From: Forficula auricularia
Taxonomy: Eukaryota; Arthropoda; Insecta; Dermaptera; Forficulidae
NCBI GenBank assembly: GCA_024734495.1
Contig: JALMQS010000089.1
Location: 4,172,118 to 4,236,117 of the forward strand
Direction of reading: 5' to 3'
Length of the DNA: 64,000 nucleotides
Shown here piece after piece: positions 23,166-34,910 of this stretch. Within the stretch, counting starts at the first letter, position 1. Every line of letters starts with the position of its first letter. The notes under the pieces were generated by a model. The model was given only the letters and a program-made list of their open reading frames with translations, was not told the origin of the DNA and made no database searches. Made by a program: the position numbers and the translations under genes.

Positions 23166-23700
23166 ATTAAAGGATTGGATGAATGGAAATTATTGGGAGA
23201 GAATAAATGGAATTGAAATAATTATCGGAAAAGAGGTTTTTTATTTAATTAGTTTTTCCTCTTATTAAAAACAAGGACTAAAAGATGATCAAGGACACTT
23301 GATGGTGGAGAAGTAATCTCCGGAATCGAAGCTCAAAAACAATGTATGCATAAATTCATGTAAAATAATTGGTCCTCTTATTAAAAAACACGGAATAAAA
23401 ATATTGCAAGCTAGAAGATCAAGTACAGTCGATGGTGGGGAAGTAATCTCCGAAATCGAAGACTCAAATACAATGTATACATTATTTCGTGCAAAAATTG
23501 CTTCAATAAAATTATTATTTATTTAATTGATTAAAAAACTCAATAAATTGTTATTTAATTAAAAAAAACAATTATACGGAATTTATGATATCAAGGACAC
23601 TCGATGGTGGAGAGGTAAACTCCGGAGTCGAAGCTCAAATACAATGTATACATTAATTCCTGTAAAATAATTCGTTTAATAATTTATTATTATCATTTTC
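23165..23700 (+). repeat. Repeat A, three copies, one separated by a Helitron-like strip
   Basis: Hairpin cores near 23300, 23425 and 23600. Stem sequences vary but remain paired or G.T. Confidence 0.65.
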
Positions 23701-23811
23701 TGATTCATTCGCCCGACGCTTTCCTTTACGAGATGCAAAAAAATATTATATTAAGCCACTATTAATAACATCACTAAAAAGAGAAAAATAAAAATAATTT
23801 TTATAAAAAAA

Positions 23812-24422
23812 AATAAAACCGACTTCAAAAAAATTAAATCCAACAAAAAAAAATAATAATAACTTAAAAATAAAATAAAATGCACTAAAAGGTATAAAAT
23901 AATTATCTTATTTAGTTACAACTAAACGACGAAATATTAATCGAATGTTTTCTACATTTGATTCAATCGCGAATCTAATGTAGGGAATTTTTGTCAAATA
24001 TTGAGTGAAAATAATATCTGAACTTATATATTTCTAACTTGAAATAATGATTTTAAATAAATTTTATAATTTTTCTCATTAATATATCAAAAAATAATTG
24101 ATACGTTAACGAGAATTATTTTACCGCGCTTATTTGACGAAATATTAACATGAAATCACTTTTTGAAGTCGGTGCTAAACAAACTATATAAGCGAGTGTA
24201 CCCGCCAAACGTACTAAGTAATATCCGTCGAGTGCGATTCATAAAATGTATATGTTTGACACCGACTTCAAAAAGTGATTTCATGTAACAATTTCATCGT
24301 TTAGTTGTAACTAAATTAGATAATTATTTTATACCTTTTAGTGTATTTTATTTGATTTTTGAGTTATTATTTATTTTATAATTTTTTTGAAGTCGGTTTT
24401 ATTTTTTTTTATAAAAATTATA
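23812..24422. repeat. Foldback element H2
   Basis: Mirror ends AATAAAACCGACTTCAAAAA; the inner arms (TTTTTGAAGTCGGTG and the reverse) surround a 100-bp core. Confidence 0.7.
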
Positions 24423-24524
24423 TGTACTTAATATTAAAATTAATTATTTCTTTTTCATAATTAGTAGAGATTGTGGTGTTGGTGCAAGGTGAAACATCTT
24501 TAATAAAGATAAGAGTAAATAAAT

Positions 24525-24680
24525 ATTATATTTAATATTGATTTACTATGAGTTAAGGATACTAGGTCACTTATTTCACATTAAAATTAAAAAATTAAAA
24601 GATATAAAATTTTTTAATTTTAATGTGAAATAAGTTACTGTATCCTTAACTCATAGTAAATCAATATTAAATATAATGAA
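24525..24680. repeat. Small palindrome, arms ~70 bp
   Basis: ATTGATTTACTATGAGTTAA and its reverse, plus TTATTTCACATTAAAATTAA, around ~24602. Confidence 0.75.
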
Positions 24681-24719
24681 AACAAAGATTTAAGTATCTT
24701 TTTGGGTGTCTTTTTTTTT

Positions 24720-25077
24720 GAAAAAAGATGGAAATTATTTCAAAAATCAACCCAGTATATAATATTATTAAATGAATTTAACTTTAAAGGACATCATAGA
24801 TATTAAGAAATATTTTTACATTGCATATCAGAGAGATTCGTCCCCTTAGGAATCGAACCCAAGCGCTAACTGAGAGCTAACAGAGAGAGATATGTCTTAA
24901 GGGTTTGGCTACTGGCCCGGCAAGCTTAGTTAGCGCTTGGGTTCGATTCCTAAGGGGACGAACTCTCTGATATGCAATGTAAAAATATTTCTCTAATATC
25001 TATGATGTCCTTTAAAGTTAAATTCATTTAATAATATTATATCTGGGTTGATTTTGAAATAATTTCCATCTTTTTCA
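24720..25077. repeat. Palindrome of tRNA-like (box B) repeat, arms ~150 bp
   Basis: Left arm 24720-24870 and right arm 24927-25077 are nearly exact reverse complements around a 56-bp spacer. Each contains CTTGGGTTCGATTCC (box B-like) and GGACGAA...TCTCTGATATGCAATG. A third copy in the right-arm orientation follows at 25240-25388. Related single fragments lie at 11040-11110 and 14105-14215. The outer flanks at ~24503 and ~25420 (TAAATATAATATTTATTTAC) are also inverted, so palindromes are nested. Confidence 0.75.
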
Positions 25078-25539
25078 AAAAAAGACACCTAAAAGATACT
25101 TAAATCTTTGTTTTCACTGTAAAATCCATGGGTCCGTCACTGAAGACTTTTTTCAGTTTAGCAGGAATTTTCACTATTCCCTTTGAGTTGAAGGGAGTGA
25201 AAAGTCTAGCTATAATACTTATATATGTTGCATGTCAGAGAGAGATTTGTCTTAAGGGTTTGGCTACTGGCCCGGCAAGCTTAGTTAGCGCTTGGGTTCG
25301 ATTCCTAAGGGGACGAACCTCTCTGATATGCAATGTAAAAATATTTCTCTAATATCTATGATGTCCTTTAAAGTTAAATTCATTTAATTAAATATAATAT
25401 TTATTTACTCTTATATTTATATTTCTTTTTCTACTGAAAATGTCAAAATTGGTTTCGAAAACCTTTTTTTATTTCTCCTCATTAACCATTAGCCATTTTA
25501 CTATACTCTATTAATTAATTTTTTCTCAATTATGTAGGG

Positions 25540-25697
25540 ATCAGATTTCGAATCCCTTATCCGAGAATTTGGCCAAAGCTCTCCGACGGAAGGACCCCGC
25601 TCGATTCCAGCCACTCTCCCTCGGCCATTCGTCCAAATACTCTTGCCTTGATCTACTCACATTTTCCGCATCGATTTTCTTCTTTAGGTATATAGAA
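25540..25697 (+). CDS. Candidate internal exon, unknown protein
   Basis: A complex stretch between TTTTTTCTCAATTATGTAG (acceptor-like) and a GTATAT donor-like site. One frame is open across the whole block and reads DQISNPLSENLAKALRRKD, then PARFQPLSLGHSSKYSCLDL and a short hydrophobic LTFSASIFFF. Base composition and codon variety differ from the AT-rich repeats on both sides. I do not recognise the family. A second frame is also nearly open, so coding status is uncertain; it could be a single-copy regulatory island or a transposon relic. Confidence 0.3.
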
Positions 25698-25736
25698 GAT
25701 AGAAAAACTTGAACGATAGATCATATTTTCAATTTT

Positions 25737-25975
25737 TAACCGACTTCAAAAAAGGAGGAGATTCTCAATTCGAGTGAATTTTTTGTGTGTCTATGTTACC
25801 TGATTTCTTCGCCAATTGTGAACCGATTTTGATTATTTTTTTTGCATTGGGTTCAGTATAGTTTCTGATTGGTCCCATATTAAAATTAGCTTTGTGAAAC
25901 ATGCAGGTTTCTTTTTTTGCAATAAAATATATGATTGACCGACGAATTTACTGAAAAATTTACTTTAAAAAATCA
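25737..25975 (+). repeat. Foldback element H, left end only
   Basis: AACCGACTTCAAAAAAGGAG and GCCAATTGTGAACCGATTTT; no right end. Confidence 0.6.
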
Positions 25976-26045
25976 CATAAATTGAAGGAGACAATAAAAG
26001 AGTGTGTCTTCTGCTGGAATTATAAATTTTATTTATTTATAACGA

Positions 26046-26080
26046 GACTATAGTTTCGAGGGCTTTGCCCTCTTCATCAG
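26046..26080 (-). ncRNA. Hammerhead-like motif, subfamily A, left palindrome arm
   Basis: Reverse complement shows CTGATGA, helix II GAGGGC/GCCCTC with AAA loop, GAAAC-TATA-GTC. Mirror image of the copy at 26149. Confidence 0.62.
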
Positions 26081-26148
26081 TCTATTACAATGGATTCACA
26101 GGAATTAATTTATTTAATTTATTATTCCTGTGAATCCATTCTAATAGA

Positions 26149-26183
26149 CTGATGAAGAGGGCAAAGCCCTCGAAACTATAGTC
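26149..26183 (+). ncRNA. Hammerhead-like motif, subfamily A, right palindrome arm
   Basis: CTGATGA, perfect 6-bp helix II GAGGGC/GCCCTC, GAAAC-TATA-GTC; AGA before and TC after the core give a short helix I. Helix II differs from the 45.1- and 35.1-kb copies by compensated changes. Confidence 0.65.
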
Positions 26184-26525
26184 TCGTTATAAATAAATAA
26201 AATTTATAATTCCAGCAGAAGACACACTCTTTTATTGTCTCCTTCAATATATAAAAATTCTGCTACTCTCGGCAAAAAAACTTTCAATTTAATCACATAA
26301 ATGTTATGTTTGGATGTAAACATAAACACTATTAATACAACGCATTGCCAAATCATAAAAGACTTGAATAAATCAGACTAACTTTTGTATTTAATTATTT
26401 TTTTATAATTGTTTTTATTTCAAACATTTACGGCTTTCATACTATTTGTTTTTTAATTCTATTATTTTTCATCTGTATTTTAACTTATTTTATTAAATAA
26501 ATATTAGATACTATACACTTCTTTT

Positions 26526-27620
26526 TAACCGACTTCAAAAAAGGAGGAGGTTCTCAATTCAACTGATTTTTTTTGTATGTTACCTGATATCTTTGCCAAT
26601 TGTGAACCGATTTTGATGATTTTTTTTAATTGGGTTCAGTCTAGTTTCCGATTGATAAAAATATAAATTTCATTGGTATTGGACCTTTTTTGTTATGTTT
26701 GTTCAGGCATAAATTCTTGGTTTATGAACCGATTTTAATTATTCTTTCAGCGTTTGGATCAGTATAACTCCAAGATAATCAAGATACTTAACTATTTATT
26801 TATTTTATGTATGTTCAGCAGTAACTTTTTGCCGCGTGAACCGATTTTGATGATTACTTTTTTTATTGGAAATGGGGTACCTTAGCGGTGGTCCCATATT
26901 AATTTGGTCAAGTTCTGATAATATGATCAATGACAAAATAGCGGAAATCTCCAATTCGTATTAATAAATAATCGAAATTATGATAAAAAATCTTTTATAA
27001 AAAAAAAAACTATAGTAAAATGTTCATTTAAAACCTGCTAACGTTTCGAGAGAATTCCTCTATTTATGAATTGAATTTTATTATCAATTTCTGATTCCTT
27101 CTCCCGAATCTTTCTCTTACGAGATGCATGCAAGATTGTTTTTTATGAAAGATTTTATTCATTATAATTTCGATTATTTGTTCATAAGAATTTGAGATTT
27201 ACTTTATTTTGTCATTGATCATATCATCAGAACTTGACCAAATTAATATGGGACCACCCCTATGGTACCCTCTTTCCAATAAAAAAAGAATCATCGAAAT
27301 TGATCCACGTAGCAAAAAGTTCTCGCTGAACATACATAAAATAAATAAATAGTTAGGTATGTTAACTATCCTGGAGCTATACTGATCCAAATGCAGAAAG
27401 AATCATTAAAATCGGCTCATAAACAAAGAAGTTATGCCTGAACAAACATAAGAAAAATGGTCCAATACCAATGAAAAAAAACGGGACCAATCGGAAACTA
27501 GACTGAACCCAATGCAAAAAAAATCATCAAAATCGGTTCACGATTGGCGAAGATATCAGGTAACATAGACAAACAAAAATTCAGTCAAATTGAGAGCCTC
27601 CTCCTTTTTTGAAGTCGGTT
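26526..27620. repeat. Foldback element H, full length
   Basis: Begins AACCGACTTCAAAAAAGGAG and ends with its reverse. Arms of ~480 bp (26526-27010, 27140-27620) carry GTGAACCGATTTTGATGATT and GTCCCATATTAATTTGGTC in mirror order. No coding. The terminal motif is widespread in insect genomes. Confidence 0.75.
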
Positions 27621-27639
27621 AATAAAGGGAAACCACAAG

Positions 27640-28540
27640 GTTGTCTTCTGCTTGATGCAAATAAACATAATGTTATCTCGTTTGCTGGCTTGGCGGTAAG
27701 AACACAAATTTTCACTTTTTTTCTCTAATACAAAATTTAATTCACTTTAAAAACTGACCGCACCAAGTCCCATTTTCACACGAGTTTTATACCTACTTAA
27801 CGGGATTTTCAAATCATTGAGCTTAAAAATATGAAAAAAAAATTCTATAAAATTCGTCCATTATTCTTGCTTATTAACGACAAATAAGATCCTAAAATAA
27901 TATTTAATATTTAAGTAATATGATCGTTTTTCCTCTATTGTGAATTAATATATCCCCAGGAAAATTACAATGGAAAGGATATACTCTCCACAGTAATCGC
28001 CGACGCTCGCAATCAAGTATGGCATTTGAAAAAGAAGAATTTTAATAAATTTTATTTATAGTGAACTATTTTAGTGTGTTTTAAAATAATAATTTAAATT
28101 TTTTAATTTTAATAAATTTTATTTGTTATGAACTATATATTATTTCTAGCTGAAGACCGGGCCCTCGGCACGGCGTCACCTAGCCCCTGGCGGGTAGCGT
28201 CTCGTTCATACCAATTTAATAATTTAAATTTAAAATGATACTGTAATTATTGAAAGAATGTGCTGAATGAAATTGATTCAACAATAAGGAAAGATTTATT
28301 TAACACATTGGCTAAGCACGATTGCTATCTGACCAATCAGAATCGTTCTAATAATTTAACGTTTTGCCATTGACTATGCACTGGCCAATCAGATCGTTTG
28401 GATCATACAAACATGTATACATACATAATTTTCCATTTTATATAGATAGTGGATTTTAAAATTTAAAAAAAATCACGCATAGATACATGCGCAAAACTCT
28501 TATAGGTATATTACATCAGGTTAGGTATCTCTCGTATCCG
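27640..28540. other. No gene; X-motif scrap and repeat A scraps
   Basis: 27640-27670 is the right half of the X motif (TTGTCTTCTGCTTGATGCAA). 28030-28140 repeat A end. 28150-28500 unassigned. Confidence 0.4.
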
Positions 28541-28554
28541 AAAAAAGGATATAC

Positions 28555-28784
28555 CGAGGGGTGATCCGCAAATGGAAGTAGGTATACGCCTCTTTGGAAG
28601 TATTTTAGAAGTACTTGGAAATATTTGGAAGTACTTGGAAATATTTGGAAACACTTGGAAATATTTGGAAGTACTTGGAAATATTCGAAAGTGCTTGGAA
28701 ATATTTGGAAGTAGGTACATGGAAATATTTGGAAGTACAAGTGGAAGTAGGTGTACAGCATATTAGGTCGCGGTTCACCCCTCT
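28555..28784. mobile_element. hAT-type MITE 'G' copy 2 with internal minisatellite
   Basis: Same TIRs as copy 1, with target duplication GGATATAC (28547-28554, 28785-28792). The interior is an array of about eight 20-bp units, consensus GGAAGTACTTGGAAATATTT. Reading frames through the array are repeat translations, not genes. Confidence 0.88.
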
Positions 28785-29100
28785 GGATATACCTATATAC
28801 TTTTTCGAATATGAAAAATATTTAACCCGTAAAATCTACAAGAGTTTTGCCAAAAGATCATTATAAAGAGAAATCAATTCCTGACACTTATATACCCTTC
28901 AAACCTTCAAAACCCGAGTTCATAACCACCTACGCCTCAAGCCTTTCGATTGATCTATATTCATACTTCTTTTCGGTAATATAGGGATCTTGCGAGATTT
29001 ATAGGGGCTGCATCTTTCTGGTGCACTCCTTCTTGAATTAATTTCATTAAAAAATAATGTTGTCCACTGCTTGAGGCAAACAAACTATATATATACAATT

Positions 29101-29141
<41 letters not shown>
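29101..29141. repeat. (TA)n microsatellite
   Basis: About 20 uninterrupted TA units, between an X relic and a reversed hammerhead A. Confidence 0.95.
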
Positions 29142-29146
<5 letters not shown>

Positions 29147-29205
29147 CTATAACAAATATTAATATGTACCTATACAAGTATATAAAATATAATTTATTTG
29201 TTTGA

Positions 29206-29242
29206 GATTATACAGTTTCGAAGATTTAACCTTCATCATCAG
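29206..29242 (-). ncRNA. Hammerhead-like motif, subfamily A, minus strand
   Basis: Reversed: CTGATGA, TGAAGGTTAAATCTTC, GAAAC, then a longer loop and ATC as triplet. A relic of the X motif lies ~145 bp to the left on the plus strand. Confidence 0.45.
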
Positions 29243-29303
29243 TCATTTTTTTTTATATTTTATCAATTAATTCTCATGTGTTCATTTAGGTATTCGATTG
29301 GAT

Positions 29304-29429
29304 CGATGGGTGATCCGCGATTGGAAGTAGGTGTACACCTCTTTGGAAGTATTTTGGAAGTACTTGGAAATATTTGGAAGTACAAGTAGAAGTAGGTGTA
29401 CAGCATATTAGGTCGCGGTTCACCCCTCA
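29304..29429. mobile_element. hAT-type MITE 'G' copy 3, short array
   Basis: Left terminus CGATGGGTGATCCGCG, right end CGCGGTTCACCCCTCA; target duplication GATTGGAT/GATTGAAT (7 of 8). Only about two 20-bp units remain, so the size difference from copy 2 is mainly array length. Confidence 0.85.
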
Positions 29430-30304
29430 GATTGAATATTAAAAAATTCGTTTTGTTGTTATAGCAAGCCAGCTACATAACAAACCATTATTCGCATCAT
29501 GCAGAGAATAACTTCATTGATTTTTCTTTATAAATCAATAATTCTGTTACTCTAGGCAAAACAAATTATTTTTAATAGAAAAACCAATAATTTCATAGCG
29601 CGATTTAAACAACATTTGGTGCGTTCAAATCAAAATTGAGTGAAATTGTATACCTATGTATAATAAAATTATTATCTGAGTGGTATTAATGAGTTTATTA
29701 CAAAAAATATCTTCTAAAGACAAACATTTGACATAGGTATTTATTTATTAATTCAACGAATAGAATTTTTAATTTACATACTTTGACCATTATTTTTATA
29801 TGCCTAGGAAAATAATTTTGCCAAAATACTTGGCAAATAGTTTTAAAAGTAGGTATATAGGCGGTAGTTCTTTAACTTTTAAATAACGAGGATTATAATT
29901 TTTAATGATTTTGGATGATTATAAGGAATCAAAATTAAAGTATAAGAATTAGTTTACTTAATAAAAAATAAATTTATATTTTGAAGACTGATTGTTGTTT
30001 ACGAATATTTATGCTCAAAATACCTACACCCATTCAAGCCTTAATTTACATGCTTTGACTTATTTCTATTTCCCAAAGGAAAATCATTTTGCCAATATAC
30101 TTATTTTTAGCAAATTTTGTTTTAAAAGTATTATTTCTTGTTCTGTCCTCAAATGCCTCCATATTTTCTAGATCAAAAAATTGATTATTTTTAAAATAAA
30201 TAAAACAAAAAGGACATACCAGCATTTTTTAGTGCAAATTAAAAACTTTAATTCAACTAAATTAATTTAACTTTTAAAAATAACGAGGGTTATAACTTTT
30301 AAGA

Positions 30305-30548
30305 ATCCCGTATGGAAATAAATAGATTTTCGAAATATTTTTTTATATATTTTTTGAAAATATAAAATTTTTGTGTTAAATTTATATAAAATCTATACTA
30401 GAGCGACATAAAAATAATTTTATTTTAAGAATATATAGAAAACATAAACTTTATATAAATTTAACACAAAAATTTCATATTTTTAATATATTTTCAAAAA
30501 TTTATAAAAAATATATTTCGAAAATCTATTTATTTCTATACGGGATTT
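30305..30548. repeat. Inverted repeat, arms ~110 bp
   Basis: ATCCCGTATGGAAATAAATA at the left is matched by the reverse at 30525-30546; ATTTTTGTGTTAAATTTATA is also mirrored. AT-rich, no hammerhead core seen. Confidence 0.75.
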
Positions 30549-30599
30549 GTGGTGATTACAAGCAATCTAAGCTAAGAGTAAAAGAATTAGTTTACCTAT

Positions 30600-30845
30600 A
30601 AATTATAAATTTTATTAAACCAATTATTTTACATTAATTAATGTATACATTGTATTTTTGCTTCGATTCCGGAGATTATTTCTCCACCATCGAGTGTCCT
30701 TATTCATCTTTAGTCCTTGTTTTTAATAAGAGGAAAAATCTAATTAGATAAAAAAACCTCTTTTCCGATAATTATTTCAATTCCATTATTCCCCAATCAA
30801 GTCGATTGGTAATCCTCTCCCCCATTGTTCCATCCACCCTTTTTC
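30600..30845 (-). repeat. Repeat A, reversed
   Basis: GATTCCGGAGATTATTTCTC and CCCAATCAAGTCGATTGG as in the other full copies. Confidence 0.65.
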
Positions 30846-30953
30846 AATTAGTTTACCTAAAAAAAAATAAGATTATATATAAATATATTATTGAAATTGT
30901 TATCGGGAAATAAGGACTATATTTTTTATGCAGATAATTTATATTTTATTGTT

Positions 30954-30984
30954 AACGTTTCATCAACTTTGTTGATTTCTTCAG
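30954..30984 (-). ncRNA. Hammerhead-like motif, subfamily B
   Basis: Reversed: CTGAAGA, helix II ATCAAC/GTTGAT with AAA loop, GAAACGTT. The outer helix II pair is A-T where the 41.0-kb copy has G-C, a compensated change. Helix III is the self-complementary ACGT with no loop. Confidence 0.6.
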
Positions 30985-31298
30985 GGTTCAAACAGTTAAC
31001 TTCCCTACATATTTGTCATTTTTATAATTATTCTTTCTTAGTAAACACTAAACATAGCAAGTCAAGTCATTAACATCAATCAGATTGAAATTTTTTTTAT
31101 AACTTCTATTTTATATACCTATGTATATTTTGAAGGCTAATTGATATTTACCAATATTTATGCTCAAAATACACCAATCAAAAGATTTAATTTACATTTA
31201 CAAGGTACTATTCGTATAATATTATATTAATATTTATTTGTATACTTTTATATATGTTTTTTGAGTAAAACTATTCTCTTTCTTTATTTCTAGGAGAC

Positions 31299-31415
31299 TC
31301 AAGATGGGTTTCCAATCTTTGGAACAATTAATTGAAACAACGACAGAGTCTATACACAGGATTTCCCCCGAAATGATAACTAGAAGGAACATCTGGATCA
31401 TCAATATGTAGGTAA
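31299..31415 (+). CDS. Candidate short exon or transposase C-terminal scrap
   Basis: Bounded by TTTCTTTATTTCTAG (acceptor-like) and ATGTAG|GTAAGT (consensus donor). The open frame reads MGFQSLEQLIETTTESIHR then ISPEMITRRNIWIINM and stops at the TAG that abuts the donor. The pattern 'SLEQL...I..ISPEMI' resembles the end of Tc1/mariner-type DDE transposases in insects, so a transposon scrap is as likely as a gene exon. Confidence 0.25.
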
Positions 31416-31419
31416 GTTG

Positions 31420-32520
31420 AACTTTTGATAAAAAATAATTATTTGAGTCACCTGACTAGACATAATCTTAAATATAGGTACTATTAAATCAAAAACACTT
31501 GTCATTTTAAAACAAAATTGTACCTATACCTATCATGGAATTATTTGAGTGGTATTAATAAAGAGATTTCTTTGTCAACGTTTTGACTAGCGCCGGATAA
31601 TATATCATCAAGGTATCGCTGTGTATAAAATTTTTAACTTAATTGCTATTGAATATGCAATTTCGAAAAGGGCACATGTTTGAAAATTGAAAATGTTCAG
31701 GAATGAAAAAACTAATTATTTTCTAAAGTGTAGTGTAAAATTTATAAAATTTATCTTTGAGTTACATTTTGGGATCAATTAGCAATCGAAAATTACAGAA
31801 ATATTTGACATTTTTAGATATATACCTACCTATGAGAAATATGCCCTTTTCGAAATTTACGGTATTGAGTAAACAAAATTTAAAGAAAAAAAAACATATA
31901 AATTTTGGGAAACTTTTATTAAAATTAAACATAATAATAATAAGTAACAGACTTTCTTTAAAAATCTTCTTCTGCAGGCTCTCTTTCGTTTGTAGTTGGC
32001 CAATGCAGTATTTCGTCATTAAAGTCTGTAAATTCTGAAAGTATATATTTTATTTCACCTTTGCAGTGTCTTCAATTTTAAGAAGATAAATAGGTATACC
32101 TACTTTATCACTATAAGCTAGATCAGCTTGGCTTGGTAATTTACTACAAAAGTACCTTTTACTTTGGAAAGAATGAAAGTTGACGTTGGGAGTAAAATTA
32201 ATACCAGAGTTGTGTCTTTTTCGAGCATAGTAGGTGCAGGAAAGCTTTTAGATTACATTTATATTGTCTAAATATGCGAGATGTGCCCTTTTTGAAATTT
32301 CATAATTATATTAATATACCAGAAGATTTCTTAGTTGGCCCTTTTAAATCCTGAAGAAGGAGTGACGATCCTCCGAATCGTCGGCGTTTGTAAAATATTA
32401 TGAAAATTATGTTCTAATAAATTCTTTTATTCGAAATTTATGGTTTTTATTATACTTGGACTGTCTTTGCATCAATTCAGCATATTGAGCTCTCTACCAG
32501 TCCATCTTCAATAGAAAATA
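31420..32520. other. AT-rich, no gene; decayed B2 hammerhead
   Basis: 32351-32385 reads CTGAAGA, GGAG..CTCC, GAATCGTC, GG: the B2 plan with GAAAC decayed. Otherwise no feature. Confidence 0.4.
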
Positions 32521-32524
32521 CCCC

Positions 32525-32870
32525 TAATTAATTAATTAAAAAAAAGTAATTATCAATTTATTTAAAGAGTTATTTAATTAACTAAATTTAATATATATGT
32601 AAAGCAATATTTGTGGGTTTTAAAATTAAAATATCAATTAATTATTATTATCTAGTAAAAGTTAATTATCTATCTAAACATATTCATTGACACATCCTCA
32701 CCTGTGAATAATTACTTTAGATAATTAAAAAAAACACTCAAAATAAAGTTATACGAAGATGAGACCCTGACTGATCAATTTGTCGACCTCAAAAATCCTC
32801 TAATCAGGGATTTTTCTCGAAATCGTTAGAGCCGTTTTCGAGAAACCGGTACGTTTAAGTATATCTAATC
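32525..32870 (-). mobile_element. Helitron-like 5'-half fragment, reversed
   Basis: CACCTGTGAATAATTACTTT, CGAAGATGAGACCCTGACTG and TCGTTAGAGCCGTTTTCGAG are reversed landmarks of the 5' half. No hairpin end. Confidence 0.5.
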
Positions 32871-32998
32871 AAAAAAATAAATAAATCGATATTTTTATCT
32901 ATTTTCAAACAATATAAACACAAAACTACACAGCGGACAAAAATATTTACTGTAGTGTTAGATTATATAAAATTACAGCAAAAATGGTTAGTTTAATT

Positions 32999-33253
32999 CG
33001 ATGGGTGGAAGTAGGTGTACACCTCTTTGGAAGTATTTTGGAAGTACTTGGAAATATTCGGAAGTACTTGGAAATATTTGTAATTACTTGGAAATATTTG
33101 CAATTAATTGGAAATATTTGAAAGTACTTGGAAATATCTGGAAGTGCTTGGAAATATTTGAAAGTACTTGGAAATATTTGGAATCGCTTGGAAATATTTG
33201 GAAGTACAAGTCGAAGTAGGTGTACAGCATATTAGGTCGCGGTTCACCCCTCG
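32999..33253. mobile_element. hAT-type MITE 'G' copy 4, longest array
   Basis: Target duplication GTTTAATT/GTCTAATT (7 of 8) at 32991-32998 and 33254-33261. The left TIR is shortened by a small deletion (CGATGGGTGGAAG). About nine units of the 20-bp motif are present, some with AATTACTT variants. Confidence 0.83.
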
Positions 33254-33479
33254 GTCTAATTAATGGGAGTAGATACCGTCTATTTTGCTCTGGTCCATTA
33301 TACGAGCCCTGTATTTTTTGAATATTAATAAATTCTACTGATGACGTCATTACATGCATTTCGTTAACAAAAAAGACGTGATATATTTTTTGGGGTGAAA
33401 TTCAAGAAGGAGGATAGGTATAATTAATAAATATTTGCTGGTGATCACTGACCTGGCTGTTCCGGGTCCCTCCCACGCA

Positions 33480-33910
33480 ATAAAACCAGAATTAAACTGA
33501 CACTCGAGTGATGTTCTCCATGCCACGCACTGCACTTGTCAACAACAATAACAACAACAACAACAACAACAACAGGCAGACAGACAGACAAACAGACGGC
33601 CCCACAAACAACGCTAGGCTGCTTCTTGGTTCAGGTTCTCTGTTTCTCTGTCTCTTTGGTCCGGGAGAAAGTTACCCGAATTGCCGCCAGAGTCGCTAGC
33701 CATGCCGAGTCTAACCCCCACCACGCGGTCAATTGGATTCAAAATGGCAGACAGCGGTAGAAGGCGATTGGTCGCGGCCAAAAGCGAGGCACAAGCGTAA
33801 ATGGGCGGAGTTATGACGTCACACCCCAACCACGCCTATTTCTGATGAGAATCCGCCCTCGAATCAAACAAAAACAAAAAATAAACAGAAAAGCGATTGA
33901 AAAAAAAAAG
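33480..33910. promoter_or_regulatory. Single-copy island with CRE-like site
   Basis: Contains GTTATGACGTCACACC (palindromic TGACGTCA) next to GGGCGGAGTT (GC-box-like) and CGATTGGTCGCGG. Possible promoter or enhancer on motif grounds only; no gene start identified beside it. Confidence 0.3.
33538..33595. repeat. (AAC)n followed by (CAGA)n microsatellite
   Basis: ACAACAACAACAACAACAAC-type run then CAGACAGACAGACA. A similar AAC run is at 15980-16014 and CAGA run at 41949-41972. Confidence 0.9.
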
Positions 33911-34149
33911 GAAAAGACATCAAACGCTCAAATAGACAACGAATACTATTTTGTTTTTGATTAGAAACAAAAACAAAAAGAAGAGAACTTGGAATTTCTT
34001 AAAATTTAATTAACAACTCACTTTTAACGGAGAGTTCTATTTGTTATATTTTCATTACTATACAACTTAGAGAAACGGAAATTATTATTTCTAATGGTTA
34101 AAATATTATTTAAGTCAAAAAATTAAACATTCGTTTTCATTCCGTTCGT

Positions 34150-34330
34150 TTCCAGATGACTCAGGTATCAAATCGATTTCTCGAAAACTGCTCGGAAAAT
34201 TTCGATGAAAATCACGGGCTAGGGATTTTTTGTTCGACAAATTGATCTATCAAGGTCTCATCACCAGGAAATTTTAATTTAATTTTTTTTCTAAACTAAT
34301 GTAGGTATCTATTCACAGATGGGGGTGTCA
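34150..34330 (+). mobile_element. Diverged Helitron-like 5' fragment
   Basis: TTTCGATGAAAATCACGGGC and ATTGATCTATCAAGGTCTCA align with the 5' landmarks. Strongly diverged, no ends. Confidence 0.4.
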
Positions 34331-34699
34331 ATAAAAATGTATAACTATTTTTTTTTTCAATTTCCTTTTATTAATTAAGATTAATAAGTTCAATTGAATA
34401 GGTGGCACCCAAATGTCAAAATCCTGACTCCCCAAAATCCCAACAAATCAAATTCCCGATATGTGGAAATTCAGACATTATTTTAATATTTTATTAAGCT
34501 TTTTAATGTTTACAAAAATATATAATAATATACTAGGTACCTATATATATTTAACAAGATTAACACAATTAACATAAAAAGTTCCTATACCTACATAGGT
34601 AATTGAAATATCAAAATAATAAATAAATAAAACAAATTTTAGTAAATTTGTAAAAATACAAATTTAGTTGAGATTAGAAAAATTATTTGAAAAGTAACT

Positions 34700-34910
34700 A
34701 ACTAATGGGTAGTAATTTGGTTGAGTTTGGTACAAGAGCCTATATTTTCATTTTTTGACCCTACAACCTCCATCTCGCGTTAGTTTTGTATTTTTAGACT
34801 TCTGGGGTCCCACTGATTATGTATACAAAATTTGGTTGAGTTTGGTACAAGGGCCTAAATTTTCATTTTTTGGACCTTACCTCCCCCCCCCCCCACACAC
34901 ACACATGAGA
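34700..34910 (-). repeat. Repeat B, internal tandem unit fragment
   Basis: Two units of GTTGAGTTTGGTACAAG...TTTTTGACC with GATTATGTATACAAAATTTG. Confidence 0.55.

Larger units (their letters stand above)
25980..26258. repeat. Palindrome with hammerhead A in each arm
   Basis: Arms of ~125 bp run from TTGAAGGAGACAATAAAAGA (25982) to its reverse (26237-26256), centre near 26115. A related but hammerhead-free inverted unit is at 21030-21150. Confidence 0.85.

Noticed and set aside
24927..24990. Possible tRNA gene (box B, CTTGGGTTCGATTCC)
   Set aside because: No plausible box A at the right distance and no cloverleaf; it is a repeated tRNA-like unit.
28511..28866. Overlapping frames with repeated KYLEIFGSTW-like peptides
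   Set aside because: They are translations of the 20-bp minisatellite inside MITE G.
33508..33699. Asparagine-rich peptide frame
   Set aside because: Simple translation of an AAC microsatellite.
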